Below the pieces are notes generated by a model, which saw only the letters and a list, made by a program, of their open reading frames with translations, was not told where the DNA came from and searched no databases. The translations under genes were made by a program, and so were the position numbers. Positions 35,068 through 48,300 of a DNA stretch of 64,000 nucleotides are shown piece by piece (within the stretch, counting starts at the first letter, position 1; every line of letters begins with the position of its first letter). Source of the stretch: Pachypanchax playfairii (lineage: Eukaryota > Chordata > Actinopteri > Cyprinodontiformes > Aplocheilidae); the NCBI GenBank assembly GCA_006937955.1, contig SSNP01000041.1:3364585-3428584 (forward strand), written 5' to 3'.

Positions 35068-35177
35068 TCACATGATGAGATGAAGAATGTGACGTCGCTT
35101 CTTCTGCTTTCTCATCTCGTTTTATTAGATAACATGCTTTTCTAACTCAAGGAAGGCCATTTCCTTCTTCAGAAAGG
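35068..35177 (+). promoter_or_regulatory. pikfyve: Candidate pikfyve promoter and untranslated exon
   Basis: The palindrome ATCACATGAT (core TCACATGA at 35068-35075, an E-box of the MITF/TFE type) is followed 15 bases later by TGACGTCG (35090-35097), a CRE-like site. About 80 bases downstream a donor-like GGGTAAGACC could end an untranslated first exon at 35177. MITF/TFE factors control lysosomal genes, so such a site would suit pikfyve, but no transcription data support it. Confidence 0.35.
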
Positions 35178-36375
35178 GTAAGACCGTAAGATCTTACCGT
35201 CCGCGGGTTTACTGAAGAACCAGGTCAAGTTCTTCTGAGGAACAAACGAGTTAATTTCAGTCAATGTTGTGGCTGTAGCGATAAGATAGAGCGCCAATAG
35301 AGATCGATTGATTGTCTGTCTGTCTGAGGGTTGACAGATGGACCATTCACAACTTGTTTAAGGATAACACGTGATCTACAACACCAGATACACTGAAAAA
35401 GTCTGTTTTACTCATTCAACACAGTTTTATTCGTCTTTTGTATTACAACAAAGTTACAGCTTTTGAGTAACATTTAAAAATATCTGAGATATCACGTCTT
35501 AAACGTTTCTATGCCGATTGTACAGCTATTATATTTTGTACGTTAAAGAACAGCCACCCCATTTTCCCCTCCAAATACAGGTCAGAATAAAAGGACAACC
35601 TGGTTAAATATGAAAACAAGGTTCTTTACATTCAATTAAATCCTCACATTAAATCAGATTTTTGATTTTGGTGTGATTATGTAGCTGCATGTCTGTTTAT
35701 TGATTTATATCTGTTCTCACTTATCAACTTTTTAGAACCACCAAACCAGATTAGCTGCCTGAAGTTCCATATTGATCAGTTATGATCATGGAGGTGAATC
35801 TAGAAACACATTTATATTGTAAAGCGTTTGTGAAGTCGGGCACTGATGTTGGACAAAAGGCTCATCTTTGTTCTAGTTCATCTCTAAGATGTTAATAGAG
35901 TTGAGATGTGTTTTTTTTTGTGGCCCAGTCAAGTTATTTCTTTCACATCAAATGCATCAAACCATGTCTAATCTATCCCCTGTGTAATGAACCACAGTCG
36001 TTTTGGAAGGAAAAAGGGCCTTACCCAAGGTTTTGTTAGAACTTTGGAAGCATGACATTGTCCAAAATGTCCTAAATTAGTGTGCTGACACATGCAAAAG
36101 TGTTCTCAATTAAAATGTAAGGCCTTTTTTTCTAACAGCTGAAGGTTGGATCCATCTAGGCTGTGCAGGATAATAAATACAGTACAATGTTTTTTAATTT
36201 ATGAAAACAGTAAATAGCTAATCACCGTTTCTATTATTTTTGTTTTGTTCTTTTGTTTATTTTATTATTATTTTTTATCACAAACACAGTTCTAGGAAGT
36301 CCCTGATGTGTTTTAGGCTGCCTGAGTTCATTTGGGGTATGTCTAAAAATGTATCTCTTTAGCTAGAATAGCTGC

Positions 36376-39300
36376 ATGATGGCTGCTGATGACAAGTCTT
36401 TATCCTCATCTTCAACTGAGTGGAACATCGAGCCGCCGACCATCTCACCCACAAGCCCCTCCCACCTGACTCACTTCAAACCACTGACTCCAGAGCAGGA
36501 TGAGCCTCCACTCCGCTCTGCGTACAGCTCATTTGTTAACCTGTTTCGATTCAGCAGCAAAGGTGAGAGTTTATCTGCACATCAAAGCTTTGAGGTGTTT
36601 TATTCTATGATTGAGTGTTTGTAAAACATTTTCCTAATTCAGTTTTTATTGAGGATTTTGTGCACCTTTACTGCTAAAGAAACAAGAAGTCTTGCATATT
36701 AAATAACAAATCAAAAATCAAATGGTGCCATAATGTCACACTGCTGGGAGACTCAGACTCAGGTTGTGGTTTTTGGACACTAGCATCTGACAGTAATTTC
36801 ACCTCAGATTATTCAACTCTCTTCTCTTTTCTCTTGTGTTTTCCTCATGAGCAGAGGAGGTCCGTCCTGCGTCCTCCATTTCAGAGAAGAATGATGCCCC
36901 CCCCTCTTCTCGTCAGCCAGAAAGAAGAAGTCAGTCCTCCAGTCCTTCCCATTCTGTCCATGGCTCAAGGACACACAGGAAGCAGTACGCTGACCACCTC
37001 AGACGCACCTCCACGGTCTCTGGTAAAACAGATACACACAGTAGAGATGCAGTTGTTGTTGCCATTGTATTATTTTTTTCTTATTTTCGGAGACTAAACC
37101 TTGTCTGCTGCAAGGAAAACACATTTTTTGATGAAGATTTTTTAAATTTTGCATTTCTGCTTTATCATTTTTGTTTTTAAATGTGTTTAAAGACCTCCGA
37201 TATCAGGCCTGCAAATTGAATATCAAGTTGTTTTTTTTACCTCATATAGATAGGGTCTTCCATGCAGGATTTTTTTTGCTTTCTTTGCTGTTTATTTTAA
37301 GAAAGGAAGAAAGATTAAGGTTTGACATTATATGAAAATTTTTCCAACTGGCCAGTGAGTTGGGATTTATTCACGCAGGTGTCCCATTTTTTTGCAGGTG
37401 TTGCAGTCCCCAGTGCTCCTTCATTAACTGCAACTTGTGGCCAAATAAAACCCTAAAGTCACTGATTTCAGATTAAATTGGTTTAAAACAGAGATTTAAT
37501 CAAAATATTAACACAAATATGCATGATTTCCCCAACCAGCTGTGGACTAATTATATTTAAACCTCTCTAGGCAGCAAATTGTGTCACACTGACAGCAGAC
37601 ATGACCCTAACTATAACTTCTAACAGGTACCTAAATGTCACACACACAATATTCCTATTCTGCACCGAGCGGTGAGAGTGTACAGAAGAAACGCGTTACG
37701 TCACTGACAGAGTTTGTTTATTTAAGAATCTTTGCTGACGTTTTTGCTTTGAACCAAACTTCAGTTTTTTAGTTTAGCAATGAAGATGTCATTTATACAG
37801 GAACCAGAAACACTGACAGAGTATCTGTCTGTGTGCGGTTACATCAAACCTCTCCATCAGTAGAGCTGTGTGACATGACATGACAAGAGAGGATCAAGAA
37901 CTTGTTACTAATTCTACTTGTGTAGTGTACTAGCTTGTTAGTTAGGAATTCTGTGTTCAGTAGTTTGCAGCAGTCTGGGCAGGACAGCAGCTGTCTTCTG
38001 TTGTCCCCTGCTGGACAGAAGGACAGAAATCACTTCAGATCTTTATGTATTTGGCTTCTTTTTGTTTGTAGTTGTTCTTCAATTGACTTTTTTTTAAAGT
38101 GACATATTTGATACTGTATTTGTTTAGCTGGAGAACATCTAGAGAAATTGTTCATCATGTATAGATTATTTTTCCATATTCTTTTCTATGTTACTTTTGT
38201 ATTTTCTCTATTTCTTTCTGGCTTTTGCTTCTTTTATTTTGTCCTTTTTTCGGATTTTCTGTTGTTTTTACCATTTTTATGTTGCGTTTGCATGCAGTCC
38301 TTTTGCTTTTCATGTAAAATGTCTCCAGCATTTTCTGTTTCATAATTGCTTTTAATTTTCCTGTTTTTCTTGTTATTGCTTTGCTTTTCCTATTTCTGAT
38401 TTCAATCATTTTAAAGGCAGTTGCGGACATCTAATTTAGTTTGGAGTGTACATCTGCCAGCTTCCAAATAATGTATTCAGTCCACTGTGACCACCACATT
38501 GTCATTCAACTCAGGAGAATTGCTAAATTCCTTTAAATCTTTCTGCCTTTACTCCAGTTAGAAAAGTTAAAAATCATGTGCTAAAATCTGCTTGCACACA
38601 TAGAAGAATCTAATTATACTTTATGCCTTAATCCTTAATCTCTTTGGGATCAACATTTTTGTGTGAGAAGCTGGCAGCTGCACATATGTTTCTTTTTAAA
38701 GATCATAAAGGCAGCAGGCTTCTAGCTAATGCATATTAGAGATGAGAAATGGCAGAAGAATTGACAAAACAAAAGAATCTGTGAACTGTAAAAACTGATC
38801 ATTTGAAAATGCACATGCAGGGTATAACATCTGTTCTCATGTTTTCTTCTGATTCCAGTGGAGTGGCCAGGTGAGGGCTCTTCTGCACTGTTTGAATTTA
38901 CAAAAGATGCTTTTAGCTCGTAACAACACAGAGATTAGCTCACTGAGTGCATGCAGTTGTGTTTGATGTTCTGAGCTTTCTACCAAATCCTTCCTTTTTA
39001 CGTTTGGTTTGCCATAAAGTTTGTTCTGCCAAGTATTAATAATTGTAATGATGTTTGGCGTGTGTTTGAAGCTAACATTTCTATTCTAAAAGCTGTTCTC
39101 GTCCTCTTTTCTTGCAACTGTCTAAAAAGTCATTAAAAAGGCACTGAAGTTAATTACCTAGTTTTTTATTTATCGCCTAAGAAGGACTAATGCAGCTTTG
39201 ACTTTTTGGTTTTCAACAAGACATAACTGACAATGTAGCAGGAAATATTTAATATGTGGCACAAATTTTTATCTTTCATGAGTTCATGTATGAGTGTAAC

Positions 39301-42300
39301 ATTTCAGATGGCAGCAGGAAGTCAGATACATCTCTAAGCAGCCATGACCCTCGTACTGCTGTGCAACTTCGTACTGCACTGAAGAGGCTGAAGGAGATCA
39401 TGGAGGGAAAGAGTCAGGTATTACTGCAAACCTGTTCTTCTTCCACAGAGACATCTTACATTGACATAAGTAAAGTACTTGCGAGTATTGGAGTTGTTTA
39501 TTAGGAAGTGAAATTTGTTCATTATTAGAGACCTTGTATATTTTTTTAACAACTCTTTCTGAGTTACTCTATATGTTCCATCAACGTTCACAACAGTAAC
39601 TTCATGGTTCCTTGTTTCCCCAGCAGCTTTGCAACTATTCACACTGTGAGACATGTGACTACAACATGTTACATTAATAAGTCACATGTTACAGTGACTC
39701 TCAGGAAGGATAGGGGTGTTGCTTTAATGATCTGATTCAGGCTTTTGTCACAACAATATCTTGCAAATTTGAAACTCCAAACCCACGACCAGAACTGAAG
39801 AAGTCTTTCAGATGGACGTTAAATCATCAAAAAACTGAAAAATAAGAAAAGTTGCTTTTTAAACTCTAAGGACAAGTAAATGATTTCAATACAGACTAGA
39901 TTACTTTTCTATGATGGATCTAAGATATTACAATCTAGTTATTATAATATGGGGATACTTTGTGTTTATAGTCTTAAGTGGGACTTGACCACAGCTGTGA
40001 AATGTATTAATCTTCAGGTCTATTGTTCCTCTTCAGGACAGTGATCTGAAGCAGTACTGGATGCCAGACAGCCAGTGTAAGGAATGTTACGACTGCAGTG
40101 AGAAATTCACCACCTTCCGCCGCAGACATCACTGCAGACTGTGTGGCCAGATCTTCTGCAGCCGCTGCTGCAACCAGGAGATTCCTGGAAAGTTCATGGG
40201 CTACACAGGTTAGTGATGCTGTTAACTCATTCAGTGCCATAGACGTCAAACTGAATCTGAACGCTCAGTGACATTGATGTCTTGATGTCTCTCTACAGCT
40301 TTTATTGGCTTAAAGGAGAACGCCCGTTTTTTGCAATTGGGGCCTTATTTATTCTGTGAGATGTGTTTTACTCGTCATCAGTGGTACTTTTTTGCGATTC
40401 GGATTCGTCTCGGAGATTTTTGATTCACACGGCAAACACCTAAACGAGCCAATAAACGAGAATAAACGAGAGTACCACTGATGACGAGTAAAACACATCT
40501 CACAGAATAAATAAGGCCCCAATTGCAAAAAACGGGCGTTCTCCTTTAAATCCCACAAAGCATTCTGGGGCAGCTGCTTGCTGAATATGAACTCGTTACA
40601 TGCTGTAATTAGTCCTATGATCCAGGAACTGACTAAGTCGCGCACTCACGCGTGCACACACGTACAAACATGTACACACACACACACACACACATAGTAT
40701 CTGAATCATAAATCTGTCGCTTTTTTCGTATATTTTTTTTAAATGTTGAAATTGTCTATAAATGACTATTTTAATACATAAAATAAACTATCAAAAGTAC
40801 TTTTTTACTGTTTTTTTTTACTTTCATTGTAGTAAAACATAGTTGAGATGTTGCATGAATCATTGAAACATGAAATATTTACATCAAAGTCACTGATCTG
40901 CTTGAAAAACCTCTTTACACAAAATGCTCTTTATCTCATTTTTTAGTCCTGAAACAGGTGTTTCTTCATGAAAGTTGCTCTTTTGTGCTGCAGATTACTA
41001 ATAACAGAAAGAGGTAGAAACATTTTTTTTTTTTGCTGCTGAAAGAAGAAAGATTAATCTTTGTGATGATTGTTTCAGAATTCACATAGTCAGGGGAGAA
41101 AATATTCTGTGAGCCTTCAAAATCAGTCAAAATGCTAAATATATCTCTGGCACTGAGGGTCGATATGAAATCTGAAAACACTGAATGACTTAATTTCTTA
41201 TTGGATTATTTTATAGATTTCTGTATTTGTGGACTTCATAAATTAACAGTTTTGGATTTTTCTCTTATTTTATTATTTACCATTTCATGAAAATCTTCCA
41301 TTAATGTTGCTATAGTCATTATATTTACAAGAATAACCGATTCTTTTGCTATCTATTTATCCAGCCATGTTTACATTTTTTCCTGTAGATGCATATAGAC
41401 TATTGAGCAATTCTACTAAATGTGGCTGGATTTGCTGAAATTTTCACAATAATTTAACGCTATATATTTCAAACAGCACCTACAAAACTCAGCTGAAATG
41501 ATTCGGTTGAACTTTTCTTAGCCCTCAGCTACAACGTGTTTCAGTATTCCCTCGATTGGGTTACAAAGTTAAACTCAAACTTTTGGTTTATGAGCGTCTG
41601 AGTGTCTGAGATTTTTGAGGCAACCTGCAGTTTTTACAGTGTATTTTTATTTATTTTTTTCGTCCTTTCTCTGAATAATTCTGTCCCTTTTTTGGACTCC
41701 ATTTCACTACATTAAGGAGATCTGCGGGCTTGCACTTACTGCCGGAAACTAGCACTGAGTTACACTCATTCAGCAGACTCAAGTTCCATTGGTGAGGATC
41801 TGAGCTCGTTATCGGAGTCTCCCTGTTCTGTGTGTGTGTTGGAGCCCAATGAGCCCCGGACACCAGTGGGTGGGCGAAAGGCCAGCAGGAACATATTCCT
41901 TGAGGAAGACCTGACCTGGCAGAGGTGAACACACATTAAAAACACACTTTACACCAAATAAATTCATGAAAATCTGAACTGATTTACTAAAGTTTCAGAT
42001 GTATTTTAGGTCTAACGTTGGGCTTTGTATGTTCTTAAAGATTTTTGGTTTGAATTTGGCCTGTAATGACCATAAAGGTTCCCTATGTGACATTCTTTGA
42101 CCAGCTCAAATCATCGTAATTTTTTAAGAGAATTTATTTTGGTTTTGATGAAGACATGCTACTCTAATTGTTTTTATCCCCCCTCTTCTGAGAATTCATT
42201 TTTCTTTCTGTCTTGCTGTTAGATGTCCATGTCATCTGGGTGTGTTCTTTTGTTCTCGATGACATACAAGTTCTGACATCTTAAACATGTGCATTAAACT

Positions 42301-45300
42301 AATCCCGTGTTATAGATTATATAGAGACATCTTTATAATCCTGTGAGCTGTGAAGTGACTATTTCAGTTTATAGAAACATGTCTAACACTTTTAAAAGTC
42401 TTTTAGAAAGACCTAGACTACCTGACCATAAGTACTCGTCAATTCAAAAAGTTTTTTTTTAAAGAGCATTTGAACTTCTTTTTCATCTCTTCAAAACATT
42501 TCAACTTTCATTTAAAAGGTTTCTTCAAATCTAATCCTGATTTGTGAGTTCCAGGTTTATAAATTGTTGTGACCACAGTATGAATTAGCTCATTAGAGTC
42601 ACATGGTTACTGATACATCCGTCCCATCTGAGAGTCTTTGAGTCATTGTTCCCTGGGCGGTCAGACAGTAAGAAACGACTCCTGGAAGATGAAGCTTTAA
42701 AGGAGGATGATGAGGGTTCTCCATGATGATTTTCATTTTCTGAAACATCCTCCTTTGGTGAACAATCAACTCAAGAGACTCCAGATCAGAACCAGAACAG
42801 AACCAGCCCTCCTTATCAATCTGTTCAGCCTCTTCATGTCACTTGCTCTGATGCTCCGCCCCCAGCAGGTGACTGCACATGTGATCACACTCTCCACAAC
42901 AGACTTATAAAAGATCTTCAACATTTTGCTGCAAACGTTGAAGGATCTAAGCTGCCTGAGGAAGTAAAGTCTTCTTTGTCCCTTCCTAAAAACAGCATCA
43001 CAGTTGCATCTCCAGTTCAGTCTGTTGTCCAGGTGAACACCCAGGTATTCCTCCACCACCTCCACTTCTTCTCCCATGATGAAAATGTTCAAAACTCCTG
43101 GTTGAAACTAATATTAAAAGGTAAAAACCTACAATAAACACAGGAGTCAGTCTCAGATTTCCTTTATCCAACACCTACAATGTTGCATTTTCTCTACTTC
43201 CAAGACAGTTTCAAAACAATCAAAATGATGAATCAGCTGACTACAACGCCCCACATAAACAAGTCCCAGGGAACAATGACGCAAAGACTCAAGACGGATG
43301 TGTCAGTAACCCATGTGACACTAACAAGCCAATTCATACTGTAATCACAGCAGTTATAAGCCTGAAACTCCCAAACCAGGATTAGAACTGAAGAAACCTT
43401 TTGAATTGAAGCTGAAAGGATTTCAAGAGATGAAATAAAAGTCCAGTTGTTCTTTTTAAAACATGTTGGATTAAAACGTCTTGGATTTTTAGGTTCATTC
43501 TAAACTTACCTTCTGGTGGAATTAACTTGATTTGTATTAATCAGACACTGACGAGATCAGCAGATCTGTGTTGAATGCTTTCTACAAATAGTACATATTT
43601 CATACTCTGTTCTTTTTACTGCTGCTGTTTGGAATCTTTGTGCTTTCTGCCTATTTTTTCTGTCCACTTTGCTAAAAAAATTCTATTTCTTTCCTCTTTC
43701 TCACTGGCATAGAAAAACTCCTATTGGGATGAAAAAGAAGTGAGTTTTCTTTGCTTTTGATCATTTTTCACTTATTCCTCAGCTTTCAGTAGCTCTTCTC
43801 ACCTCCTACATTTGGTTTAACAACAGCAAGTATAAAGATGAGCTCAGCCTCAGAATGAGTTTAAACCACAGTGTCTCTTGTTAGCTTGATTCACCAGGAG
43901 TCCCAGAACAGCGGCCTCACCTCAAGACTCACAGCGCTGCAGGAGGATGTGGGGAAATCACCCGCCAGGAAACGGTTAGTGATGTTCTGCTTTGGCTTGA
44001 AATTGTTCCTGCAGTTAAAGGATAACTTCTGCTGTTTTTGGAAGCTTTTTGTTCCAGAAAGTCAAAGTTTGCAACATGCTGTACAGAAAGTTACAATAGA
44101 CATATAACACAATTACATATCGTATAATGTAATTTATATACTCACTATTTATTTTTAAATTAAATCAGAACTGCCTCTTGAGTTGATAACAGCTGATTCT
44201 CTCTCAGGTCTGCCAGTGTGACCAACCTGTCACTGGATCGTTCCGGGTCTGGCCTGGTTCCCACGTACGACAGCTCAATCAGCCCGCCTACTAGCCGAGC
44301 CATGTCAGGGACCAAGAGTGGCAACAAGCTGGACCACAACGAGGAGGAGAGGAAAATCCTGCTGGTAGCTGCTGTGTTCTTCACTCTTCACTCATTTTTT
44401 GTTAGGTTTAATAGTGTTTTTCATCATTGTGACAAGACAGACTGAAAAACCTGTTTTTGGAGGTTCCCTAAAAAATGTGGGGGAGGTTTGAAAGTCCAGG
44501 TGCTGAAACAGATCATAAACTTTCGTGTAAATTTTTTTTTAATGTAACATTTACTAAAAAATAAATGTGTTTGAAGGGAGAAGTAATGAAGCATATTAAT
44601 GCACGTCAAACACATGACAGTGCTGTTTATCACTAATTGAAAAACCTAACTAGCCAATATTTACCTGCTTATATGAATCAAAAAGACTGACTCCAAAGGA
44701 AGAAACCCCTCCAGCTACACGCAGTAGACAGTGTTGTTCTGTAAATTAGCTGGTTTACAGAAAAACTATATTGTGGAAAAGTTTTGTGTGAAACTTCAGG
44801 TTTGAAGCTGCACTGGTGTGATGTACTCTTTCCTTGTGTCTCAATCCAGTCAGCGTACTATTATATTGTTCCAGGATTCATCCCACTTGAAGGACCTGTG
44901 GAAAAAAATCTGCCATAACAACACCGGGATGGAGTTCCAGGACCACAGATACTGGCTGAGGACCTACCCAAATTGCATTGTGGGAAAGGAGCTTGTTAAC
45001 TGGCTGCTGAGGAATGGCACTGTCTCTATCAGGTATCCTCTTGCTTTCTTGTTAAGTGTTCAAGCAATGATATAAACTGACTTTAAGTCCAAGAAATGTG
45101 ACCTAGCTAGTCAGAAAGAAGTCAGTGCTTTTGTGAGAGGTTAAGTGATATCAACTAGGCATGGTTGGGTTCAACCCAGTGTATAACCTACGCTCTGGAA
45201 CCAGGTGTATGGAGAAGGGCTCTCTTTCACCTGAGAGTTGCCCAGATGATGATTTTCAAGCCTTTACCATCAGCATCTGCTGGGATTGTGTGTGATGTAG

Positions 45301-48300
45301 CCACGATGTGAGTCAAGCCTCTAAAGTCTGGGACCATGTTACTATAAAAAGATGGAATGAACCTTTCAGAGTCTTTTCTTAAGACCAAGTTATTGAAGTA
45401 TGGCTGTGGTGAAGCCAGTGAAGACACTGGATGGTTCTCCAGTAGCATGAGCACACATGAATAAGAGGGAATCATGCTCTTCTCAGTTTGCGGGGGAAGT
45501 CGGAGCAAGTTTGAGCCTTCATGGCCAAAGATGTTAACAATTAAAAGCAACTGTTGTGTTTTACTCTTTGTGTTGTTTTATCTTTTTGCTGAAGGGCCCA
45601 GGCTATTGCAATAGGCCAAGCATTAGTGGATGGACGATGGCTTGACTGTGTCACCCACCATGATCAACTGTTCAGGGATGAGTATGCTCTTTATCGCCCC
45701 CTTCAGGTTAGAGCTCTGCACTCACAGACATAAAAATAACTGAAATGCCTTCAGCGTACTGATTTACACTTTAATGTCTCATATGGTGACATTGACTGGG
45801 TTCTCTCCGACTGCTCTGTAGAGCACAGAATTCTCAGAAACACCATCTCCAGACAGCGATAGCATCAACTCCATCGAGGGGCATTCAGAGCCGTCCTGGT
45901 TCAAGGACATCAAGTTTGATGACAGTGACACAGAGCATCTTGCTGAGGAGTCTGACTACACCATACCTAGTCTGTATCATGTTTTTAACCCCGTGATCTC
46001 TAATTCTAAAGCAGTGTCAATGTTGATATATGTGAATCAAAATTTGATTGTCCCCAGACTCTGCTAGTCCTAGCAAGAGGACATCAGTCAGCAGCTTCCA
46101 CTCAGCAGTGGACAGCGACTCTGCTGCTTCTATAAATCTCAACATGGAGCAGAACAATGTGAACTTTCACATCAAGAAGCAGTCCAAATACCCACATGTA
46201 CCACCTGTCACAGAACAGAAAGGTAGATATGACCATGTGTTAGTACATCAGTGTTGCTTCATTTTAGTTGTACTTAAACATACAACTGAAGTTCTATGTA
46301 ACATAGTCCTCATTAAAGAGTTAATACAATCTGATAAACAACAGCCAGACCAGTTTACTTATATACTTACTTACTTATAAAAATAATATAATAATAACAG
46401 TAAGTATTAAAACTGAGCAGAAAACCCCCAGCCTTGTTTTACAGTATACAGGTGACTGGGTTGATGCCTGAGTTTAGGTAACAACACTACATCATCATTA
46501 CATCCTCACAGGTTTTTTTTTTCTCAAGTGTTCCAGATTTATCTAATGTAGACATGGACAAGGATATTAATGTTGTTACCACAAGAGCTGAAAATCCTTT
46601 GTGAAATTGGGAAGACATTATAGTTCTTAAACTGTAAGTTCTGCTTGGAACAGTAATTTTGCTGCAGTCTAAAGCTGACAGTCTTAAAAATCTCTTAAAG
46701 AGGCCCTTCCATTAAAAACAGTTTTTCTGATGTTTCTGTTGAATATTTTAGCTCCACAGGTGTTCTTACCTTCATAGTAGGTGTGAAAACAGGTCAACAA
46801 CTGCTCTTTCAGTTTTTATCTCTCAAACTACGCAGGTGGTGATAACACCCGAGTCCGAACGGCCTGTATCTGTTTCATCACAACTCCTTTGTTTGTTAGT
46901 ATTCGGCAGCTCACGCAGCGGAAACCATGCCTAGCATGCTGCTGGCTAAAAGCTGTTAGCATAACACGTAGCAAACAGGAAGACACAACATCTGACGTTA
47001 CCATGCGCAACATGGCAGGAAATGGTATGCCTTGCTCTCATAGTTTGTTAGCCAATCAGAGTCCAGCAAATTTGAAGAATGAATATTAATGAGTTGCAGC
47101 CGAAGCCTGACGAAGCCAGCCGAATTTTGAGGCAGAGAGATTGAAAGGTCTGTTAATCAGTGTTTCTGAACATTTTTTAAATATAAAACGTTTCATATTA
47201 CTGGTTAATACTTAAGAAATAACCACAAAGTCCTGAAATTTGTATGAAATGGCCTCTTTAAGATTAATTACAATTTAGTATTTGCTTTGAACAGCATTTT
47301 AAATGAACTTGCTCTCATGAACTTTTCTAATAGAATCTCTCTTGACAGAGGAAGGAGGACAGAACATGGTCATTAGTGATGCATTCATCAAAGGTAAGAA
47401 CTGAGCATTTCCTTATTGATTTAACCACCTTAAGTTGTCTGAATTATTTGAAGAACCTCCTTCCTAACATTAATTTCCTGCTGCAGAGTCTTTGTTTAAT
47501 CGTCGTGTGGAGGAGAAGGCTAAGGAGATGCTGTTCACACCTCTGGGATGGCACCACAGCTCACTGGATCAGCTCAGAGAGGAGAACGGTGAAAAGAAGG
47601 CCATGGAGAGGCTTCTGTGAGTGCAGAGCTGTCTGTTGTGATTATGCTGAAAATCTGTAAAAATGTCAGATCTCAATTTCACTGATATATGAAATCTGTA
47701 AAATGTCATTTATAAATGGCTTGTTTTGTCTCAAACAATCCCAAAATATAAGTTTAAAGACTTTTAAATATGAACAGATGAATTGAATACCTTTATTGTC
47801 ATTGTATGCAGTACAACAAAATTACAGCCGTTGTCAGGATCAAAAAAGACAAAAAATGTTACATTTTTGCTAAAAATACATATGAGAAGTATCAACAATG
47901 TAAACATGGAGCACAAATTGTTATATTATAGCGTATTGCACATAGGTTGGATATTGCGCATTGATTAGAAGAATTTCACATAACAAGTATTGCACAGAGT
48001 CAGTTGGTTGTAGAGCAAAAACACAAAAAGGAATGTGTAAACAAATATTTAATGACCTAAAAATATTAAAAATTGTGGACCAGGATGATTTTAAAAACAA
48101 CAAACAAATTGCAGTGCGTCTCTGTTTTCAGCTCGGCCAACCACAGCCACATGATGGCGCTGCTGCAGCAGCTGCTTTACAGCGAGTCTCTGTCTCTCTC
48201 CTGGAGAGACATCATTGTTCCCGTGGTCCGGCAGGTCGTCCAAACAGTTCGACCTGATGTCCGCAATTGCGATGATGATATAGACATCCGCCAGCTAGTG

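Noticed and set aside
45227..45550. 107-codon minus-strand frame in a pikfyve intron
   Set aside because: No motif recognised, opposite to the host gene and inside a clear intron; possibly a transposon relic but not supportable.
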